Assembly (NCBI GenBank): GCA_025055055.1
Contig: JANWYX010000335.1
Span: forward strand, 1 to 6,044
Source: Caldilinea sp.
GTDB lineage: Bacteria; Chloroflexota; Anaerolineae; Caldilineales; Caldilineaceae
Reading direction: 5' to 3'
Length of the DNA stretch: 6,044 nucleotides
Part shown: in pieces, positions 1 through 6,044 of the stretch
Position numbering within the stretch: position 1 is the stretch's first letter
Layout: each line of letters starts with the position of its first letter
The notes under the pieces: model-generated
Database searches by the model: none
What the model saw: the letters and a program-made list of their open reading frames with translations, nothing else
Told to the model about the DNA's origin: nothing
Made by a program: the position numbers and the translations under genes

Positions 1-30
1 GTCGAAACGTCAACGAATATGCTCTGAATG

Positions 31-90
31 AGGCAAGATGGGTGGAACCGCGCAGCGTAAGCTTCGTCCCAGAAGGATGAAGCTTTTTTG
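31..90 (+). promoter_or_regulatory. T-box riboswitch, 3' part (antiterminator and terminator)
   Basis: Positions 40-52 read GGGTGGAACCGCG, the conserved T-box sequence that captures the 3' end of uncharged tRNA. The antiterminator can be drawn in full. TGGG (39-42) pairs with CCCA (68-71), the seven-base bulge TGGAACC is 43-49, and GCG (50-52) pairs with CGT (65-67). Those last bases are also needed by the terminator stem (59-69 with 75-85), so the two folds exclude each other, as in known T-boxes. Binding of uncharged tRNA would stabilise the antiterminator and allow transcription into the M20 peptidase gene just downstream. The specifier loop and stem I lie upstream of the window, so the amino acid cannot be read directly. 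The bulge base after TGG is A, which predicts a tRNA with U at position 73. Confidence 0.9.
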
Positions 91-93
91 TTT
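59..93 (+). terminator. T-box intrinsic terminator
   Basis: AAGCTTCGTCC (59-69) and GGATGAAGCTT (75-85) form an 11-bp stem with one G-U pair and the loop CAGAA. A T-rich tail follows (84-89, then TTTT after one G). This is the OFF state of the T-box leader. It ends about 25 bases before the peptidase start codon. Confidence 0.9.
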
Positions 94-114
94 TGGGTGA
101 ATGAGGGAAGGCGA

Positions 115-1353
<1,239 letters not shown>

Positions 1354-1862
1354 TTCGGGAGGACGCGTTGTTCCGACCATGGCTTTGGCATCGGCTCGCC
1401 TCGAGGCAACACCACATACTCGGCGTCGCGTGTGACGATGAGGAGGTGAGCAAAGGCATGGCAGCGTTACATCCGAAAAGAGCGTTCGCTGCCGGACATG
1501 TTGCGTCCCACATGCAAGCGCCATAGCGGCACAGCAACTTTTTCCACATGATAGCCTGTGAATCCAGAGCCGACGTCGAACGCAAGGCGGTGCATCCTGC
1601 TGCCGCATGCCACGCCGAATCGCATTGTCTTCCAGGCCCGGGGCCGAAGAGACAAGGGTGTCAAGTTTGCAACCCGGTTATGAGTCGGAGGGGTGCCGTT
1701 TTTCCATAGCTTTTTGTTGAACCTAGGAAAGCAATGGAGAAGAATACATTCTCTCTTTGAGAGCGTTGATTCTGACGCTTGTGTTCGAGATGTAGCGTTT
1801 GCTTCTAAAAAGGGCTTTGATAGACTGAAGAAGGTTTACTATTCATCGGTAAGGAATTCGAT
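1354..1862. other. Gap without a convincing gene; probable thrS leader at its right end
   Basis: No open frame here looks like a real protein. Positions 1354-1690 are GC-rich. They contain a perfect Shine-Dalgarno match AGGAGGTGA (1441-1449), followed by a 22-codon frame starting at ATG 1458 and ending in TAG at 1524-1526. On the reverse strand a short stretch reads EYVVLPR (about 1401-1421) but is interrupted by a stop, so it may be decayed coding DNA or chance. No clear terminator for the peptidase gene is visible. Positions 1690-1862 are noticeably more AT-rich and contain two small hairpins, CTCTC/GAGAG near 1752-1764 and AGCGT/ACGCT near 1762-1779. This part is most likely the thrS promoter and leader. 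A GTG-started frame at 1693 runs into thrS in another frame and is judged spurious. Confidence 0.6.
1798..1826 (+). promoter_or_regulatory. Possible thrS promoter
   Basis: TTTGCT (1798-1803) and TAGACT (1821-1826) are 17 bases apart. TG one base before the second box gives an extended -10. The -35 match is weak (3 of 6), so this is only the best of several poor candidates. Transcription would start about 30 bases before the thrS ATG. Confidence 0.3.
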
Positions 1863-3695
<1,833 letters not shown>

Positions 3696-3731
3696 GAGCC
3701 CCGCCGATTTGTGCACTCTCCTGTAAAACAC

Positions 3732-3760
3732 TTGACGCTCCAGAGGGGGGATGTTATACT
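3732..3760 (+). promoter_or_regulatory. Strong sigma70-type promoter for infC
   Basis: TTGACG (3732-3737) and TATACT (3755-3760) each match consensus at five of six bases and are separated by exactly 17 bases. Transcription should begin near 3767. That leaves a leader of about 100 bases before the infC start and makes infC expression independent of thrS, whose stop codon is 36 bases upstream. Confidence 0.8.
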
Positions 3761-3779
3761 TTTGATATAGTGTAAGAGT

Positions 3780-3833
3780 GGCGCAGTGCATTCACTGTAG
3801 ACTCATCCGAGAAACAAGTGAGTGCACTGCGCC
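3780..3833 (+). promoter_or_regulatory. infC leader: 17-bp hairpin
   Basis: GGCGCAGTGCATTCACT (3780-3796) pairs along its whole length with AGTGAGTGCACTGCGCC (3817-3833), with one T-G wobble and a 20-base loop (3797-3816). No T-run follows, so it is not an intrinsic terminator. It begins about 13 bases after the predicted transcription start. GCGCC at its foot (3829-3833) could instead pair with GGCGC at 3845-3849, giving a possible switch. Firmicutes infC operons carry an L20-binding leader at this position. A similar role here is inference. Confidence 0.7.
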
Positions 3834-3850
3834 TTGAAGTTTCAGGCGCG

Positions 3851-3867
3851 AAAGGAGCCTCCTTATT
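3851..3867 (+). promoter_or_regulatory. infC ribosome binding site with self-complementary spacer and ATT start
   Basis: AAAGGAG (3851-3857) is a near-perfect Shine-Dalgarno sequence placed seven bases before ATT (3865-3867). The seven bases between them are CCTCCTT, the same as the anti-Shine-Dalgarno tail of 16S rRNA. AAGGA (3852-3856) can therefore fold on TCCTT (3860-3864) and hide the site. The site decides the start: the ATG at 3883 has no Shine-Dalgarno sequence at proper distance. Confidence 0.75.
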
Positions 3868-4410
3868 AGCAAGAGACCAGGTATGCAACGTTCAGGCTCA
3901 ACTGCGGATTCAACGCGCATCAATTCGGAAATTCGAGCGCCCCGTGTGCGCGTCATAGACAGCACCGGTAAGCAACTAGGCATCATGCCCACCCGTGAAG
4001 CGCTTGCGTTGGCGACGGAGCAAGAGCTGGACCTCGTCGAAGTGGCGCCCAACGCCGATCCCCCGGTCTGTCGATTGATGGACTACGGCAAGTACCTCTA
4101 CGAGAAACAGAAGCGTGAACGCGAATCGCGCAAGGCGCAAAAACAGATCGAGGTGAAGGAACTGCGTCTGCGGCCCAAAACGGACGAGCATGACATCAAT
4201 GTCGTGATTTCGCGCATCCGCAAATTTGCCAAAGAAGGGGCCAAAATCCGCGTGCGCATTCGATTCCGCGGGCGAGAAATGCAACATCCTGAAGTGGCGC
4301 GCTCCTTGCTCGAGCGCGTGGCGAACGATACCGCCGACGTGGTTACCGTTGAGTCGATGCCGACGTTCGACGGCAACAGCATGGTGATGGTGCTGGCGCC
4401 TCAGAACTGA
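3865..4410 (+). CDS. infC: Translation initiation factor IF-3 (ATT start)
   Basis: IF3 binds the 30S subunit, keeps it apart from 50S and rejects non-canonical start codons and wrong initiator tRNA. The protein is 181 residues from ATT 3865, beginning (M)SKRPGMQR. The N-domain is about 18-75, starting at RINSEIRAPRVRVID. The linker carries the IF3 signature around 74-93 (YGKYLYEKQKRERESRKAQK). The C-domain is about 97-181, with the VKELRLRP strand and an RIRFRGREM segment. The ATT is in frame, sits seven bases after AAAGGAG, and matches the AUU start conserved in infC of many bacteria. There it lets IF3 repress its own synthesis. Starting at ATG 3883 would only remove six residues, so the fold would survive, but that start has no good ribosome binding site. 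The gene is followed by the promoter and terminator that precede rpmI. Confidence 0.95.
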   Translation: MSKRPGMQRSGSTADSTRINSEIRAPRVRVIDSTGKQLGIMPTREALALATEQELDLVEVAPNADPPVCRLMDYGKYLYEKQKRERESRKAQKQIEVKELRLRPKTDEHDINVVISRIRKFAKEGAKIRVRIRFRGREMQHPEVARSLLERVANDTADVVTVESMPTFDGNSMVMVLAPQN

Positions 4411-4434
4411 CCGCAAATTCCACCCATCCATAAA

Positions 4435-4463
4435 TTGACATTCCGGCCATTGTCGAGTATGCT
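4435..4463 (+). promoter_or_regulatory. Promoter for rpmI-rplT
   Basis: TTGACA (4435-4440) is a perfect -35 box, and TATGCT (4458-4463, four of six) lies 17 bases later. Transcription should start near 4470, so the first RNA made immediately contains the terminator at 4484-4508. Confidence 0.7.
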
Positions 4464-4483
4464 AAGCGACTGCGGTTCGCAAC

Positions 4484-4508
4484 AAACGGGCCTTTGTGCC
4501 CGTTTTTT
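4484..4508 (+). terminator. Intrinsic terminator between infC and rpmI; possible attenuator
   Basis: AAACGGGC (4484-4491) and GCCCGTTT (4498-4505) form a perfect 8-bp stem with loop CTTTGT and a run of six T (4503-4508). It lies 74 bases after the infC stop and would end infC transcripts. It also lies just 15 or so bases inside the transcript from the promoter at 4435-4463, so expression of rpmI from that promoter needs readthrough. A short hairpin TGCG/CGCA (4471-4481) precedes it. Confidence 0.85.
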
Positions 4509-4536
4509 ACTGTAGGCATTTTCTAGTGCGTAAATG

Positions 4537-4569
4537 TGTGCATGAAAACTATGTGCATGGAAAACATAG
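4537..4569 (+). repeat. TGTGCATG direct repeats with small hairpin in rpmI leader
   Basis: TGTGCATG occurs at 4537-4544 and 4552-4559, a 15-base period, each followed by an A-rich tract. CTATGT (4549-4554) also pairs with ACATAG (4564-4569) around a nine-base loop. The element lies between the terminator and the rpmI ribosome binding site and could be a protein- or RNA-binding site. Its role is unknown. Confidence 0.5.
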
Positions 4570-4597
4570 AAATTGACAAGAACGAGAGGAGGCCATG

Positions 4598-4804
4598 ATG
4601 CCGAAGATGAAAACACACAAGGGGACGGCCAAGCGTTTTCGCCTGACCAAAAACGGCAAGGTGATGCGCATGCTGGCCGGTCGCTCCCATCTGCGTCGCC
4701 GCAAGAGCGCCGACAAGAACCGAGCGTTTCGCCACGCCGTTCCCAGCGAAGTGAAATACATTGTCAAACAAGTCAAAGTGATGGCCGGTAAGGCCGCCGA
4801 ATAG
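4598..4804 (+). CDS. rpmI: Large subunit ribosomal protein L35 (bL35)
   Basis: This is a small, very basic 50S protein of 68 residues beginning MPKMKTHKGTAKRF, the hallmark bL35 N-terminus, followed by the RSHLRRRKS segment typical of the family. Two ATG codons stand in tandem. The one at 4598 is preferred because it gives the conserved MPKMKTHK start and lies five bases after AGGAGG (4587-4592), whereas ATG 4595 would be only two bases away. The gene ends in two consecutive stops, TAG and TAA. The C-terminal GKAAE and the stop lie in a 16-base tandem duplication, so the tail may have been shortened recently. It is probably co-transcribed with rplT 116 bases downstream, from the promoter at 4435-4463 or by readthrough from infC. 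Confidence 0.97.
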   Translation: MPKMKTHKGTAKRFRLTKNGKVMRMLAGRSHLRRRKSADKNRAFRHAVPSEVKYIVKQVKVMAGKAAE

Positions 4805-4819
4805 TAAGGCCGCCGAAGA
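4788..4819 (+). repeat. 16-base tandem duplication across the rpmI stop codon
   Basis: GTAAGGCCGCCGAA occurs at 4788-4801 and again at 4804-4817, a period of 16 bases. The first copy encodes the end of L35 and the TAG follows it at the copy junction. Because 16 is not a multiple of three, the duplication changes frame. Confidence 0.85.
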
Positions 4820-4848
4820 ATCGTCTGAAAAGATGAATTATCGCCACA

Positions 4849-4906
4849 CGTGAACGGCTACATAAGCGGCTCAACAAGCAAATCGACTGTTGAGTCCGCC
4901 TTCACG
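4849..4906 (+). promoter_or_regulatory. Structured rpmI-rplT spacer abutting the rplT ribosome binding site
   Basis: GCGG-CTCAACA (4866-4876) pairs with TGTTGAG-T-CCGC (4888-4899), giving 11 pairs with one bulged T and an 11-base loop. An outer helix CGTGAA (4849-4854) with TTCACG (4901-4906) can close the structure. It ends exactly where the rplT Shine-Dalgarno sequence AAAGGAG (4907-4913) begins. No T-run follows, so it is not a terminator. A translational operator, for example for L20, is possible but not shown. Confidence 0.6.
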
Positions 4907-4920
4907 AAAGGAGAGAAACC

Positions 4921-5277
<357 letters not shown>

Positions 5278-5318
5278 AACTGCTGATTTGCCGATTCACG
5301 TTTTTCCATGCACACTGC

Positions 5319-5354
5319 TTCGGCGGGAGTCTCAAGACTCCTGCCGAATTTTTT
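5319..5354 (+). terminator. Strong intrinsic terminator after rplT
   Basis: TTCGGCGGGAGTC (5319-5331) pairs with GACTCCTGCCGAA (5336-5348) through 13 pairs with one G-T wobble and a TCAA loop, followed by six T (5349-5354). It marks the end of the ribosomal-protein transcript, 41 bases after the rplT stop. Confidence 0.93.
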
Positions 5355-5355
5355 G

Positions 5356-5400
5356 GATCAAAGTTTTTGATCGAAGCTTTCGATGGTGAAATGATCACCA
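5356..5400 (+). promoter_or_regulatory. Three adjacent palindromes leading into the methyltransferase start
   Basis: GATCAAA/TTTGATC (5356-5372), ATCGAA/TTCGAT (5370-5384) and TGGTGA/TCACCA (5384-5400) follow each other and overlap slightly. The third one places the start codon ATG 5391 in its five-base loop. They could fold as three small hairpins in an mRNA that reads through the rplT terminator, or act as DNA operator sites. No good promoter or Shine-Dalgarno sequence is seen between the terminator and the gene. Confidence 0.5.
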
Positions 5401-6044
5401 GCATAGCCAACCCCCGCCTCAAAGAGGCGCGCAAGCTCCATACGCGCAAAGGCCGATACGCTGCAGGCAGGGTGCTTGTAGAGGGGGTGCGCCTGGTCGG
5501 CGATGCATGGCGCAGCGGCGCACAGCCGCTCTGCGTCTTTTACGCGCCTGACCTGTTGACGTCGGAGGAGGGACAGAGGCTGTTGGCGCAATTGAAGGAG
5601 GCAGGCTGCGAGTGCCTGCCCTGCAGCGCTGCGGTCTTTGCAACGCTCAGCGAAACCACAACGCCGCAGGGGATTGCCGCCGTGCTGCCGCTGCCGCAGC
5701 TAGACTGGCCGCAGCACCCCAGCCTGCTCTTGATCCTAGACGGCGTCGGCGATCCAGGCAACGCAGGGACGCTGGTGCGCAGCGCCGAGGCGGCCGGCTG
5801 CGAAGGCGTCATCTTTGCGCCGGGCGCCGTCGATCCCTTCAACGATAAGGTGTTGCGCGCAGGGATGAGCGCACACTTTCGATTGCCCATTCGGAGCTGC
5901 GCTACGTGGGAGGAGGTGGAGGCGCTGTTGCCGGCTGCGATGCCCTGCTATCTCGCCGACGCCCACGCCACCCTGATCTATGATGAAGTCGATTGGAGAC
6001 GACCCTCCGCCTTGATCGTGAGCAACGAAGCGCGTGGCGCCAGC
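5391..6044 (+). CDS. TrmH/SpoU-family RNA 2'-O-ribose methyltransferase, 3' end cut by window
   Basis: The frame is open from ATG 5391 to the window end, giving 218 residues. The family is usually about 260-280 residues. The N-terminal part (about 1-105, ITSIANPRLKEARKLHTRKGR then VLVEGVRLV) is the substrate-binding domain typical of rRNA-modifying members. The SPOUT catalytic domain starts near 112 with motif 1 LDGVGDPGNAGTLVRSAEAAG (Asn124, Arg130). Motif 2 follows at DPFNDKVLRAGMSAHFRLP (148-166), and the beginning of motif 3 at LIVSNEARG (208-216). It should transfer methyl from S-adenosylmethionine to a ribose 2'-OH, probably in 23S rRNA, but the target nucleotide cannot be told. The same gene order, rplT then a TrmH-type gene, is common in bacteria. 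The Shine-Dalgarno sequence is weak (GGTGA at 5385-5389, only one base from the ATG). An in-frame TTG at 5367 is an alternative but less conserved start. Confidence 0.93.
   Translation, partial: MITSIANPRLKEARKLHTRKGRYAAGRVLVEGVRLVGDAWRSGAQPLCVFYAPDLLTSEEGQRLLAQLKEAGCECLPCSAAVFATLSETTTPQGIAAVLPLPQLDWPQHPSLLLILDGVGDPGNAGTLVRSAEAAGCEGVIFAPGAVDPFNDKVLRAGMSAHFRLPIRSCATWEEVEALLPAAMPCYLADAHATLIYDEVDWRRPSALIVSNEARGAS

Noticed and set aside
88..114. TTG 88 as the start of the M20 peptidase
   Set aside because: It lies in the T-tract of the T-box terminator, has no ribosome binding site, and would add a nine-residue tail that looks non-coding.
4573..4578. TTGACA just before rpmI as a promoter -35 box
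   Set aside because: It is only 20 bases from the start codon, so a -10 box would fall inside the gene.

Overview
The window is a piece of bacterial chromosome with every supported gene on the + strand. Its core is the translation cluster thrS - infC - rpmI - rplT, followed by a TrmH/SpoU-family rRNA methyltransferase gene that runs off the right edge. An M20-family metallopeptidase gene lies upstream of thrS. The GC-rich coding style, a threonyl-tRNA synthetase without the N-terminal TGS domain, and a T-box leader together suggest a Chloroflexota-like organism (Caldilinea/Anaerolineae type). That placement rests on protein character alone and is an inference.

Layout. Positions 1-90 hold the 3' end of a T-box riboswitch: the conserved T-box/antiterminator sequence and an overlapping intrinsic terminator. 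It sits directly in front of the M20 peptidase gene (115-1353). A gap of about 500 bases follows with no convincing gene; its last 170 bases are AT-richer and are probably the thrS promoter/leader. thrS (1863-3695) encodes a ThrRS with intact editing, zinc and class II catalytic residues. A strong sigma70-type promoter (3732-3760) then starts a structured leader with a 17-bp hairpin, leading to infC. infC almost certainly starts at an ATT codon (3865), not at the downstream ATG (3883). After infC comes a second strong promoter (4435-4463), followed almost at once by an intrinsic terminator (4484-4508). This arrangement looks like an attenuator for rpmI (4598-4804) and rplT (4921-5277). The rpmI-rplT spacer can fold into a long hairpin that abuts the rplT ribosome binding site. 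A strong terminator follows rplT (5319-5354), and then three back-to-back palindromes lead into the methyltransferase gene (5391 to the window end).

How the parts work together. IF3, L35 and L20 form the classic infC-rpmI-rplT unit, which in well-studied bacteria is autoregulated by IF3 (through its AUU start) and by L20 (through leader RNA). This window has structured RNA before infC, before rpmI and before rplT, which fits control at several levels, though the ligands are inferred. ThrRS and the rRNA methyltransferase are also translation-related. The M20 peptidase is linked to translation status by its T-box, which senses uncharged tRNA. The T-box bulge reads TGGA, so it should pair with a tRNA whose discriminator base is U. 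No mobile element, CRISPR array or tRNA/rRNA gene is visible. The most interesting material is regulatory RNA rather than a new protein system.
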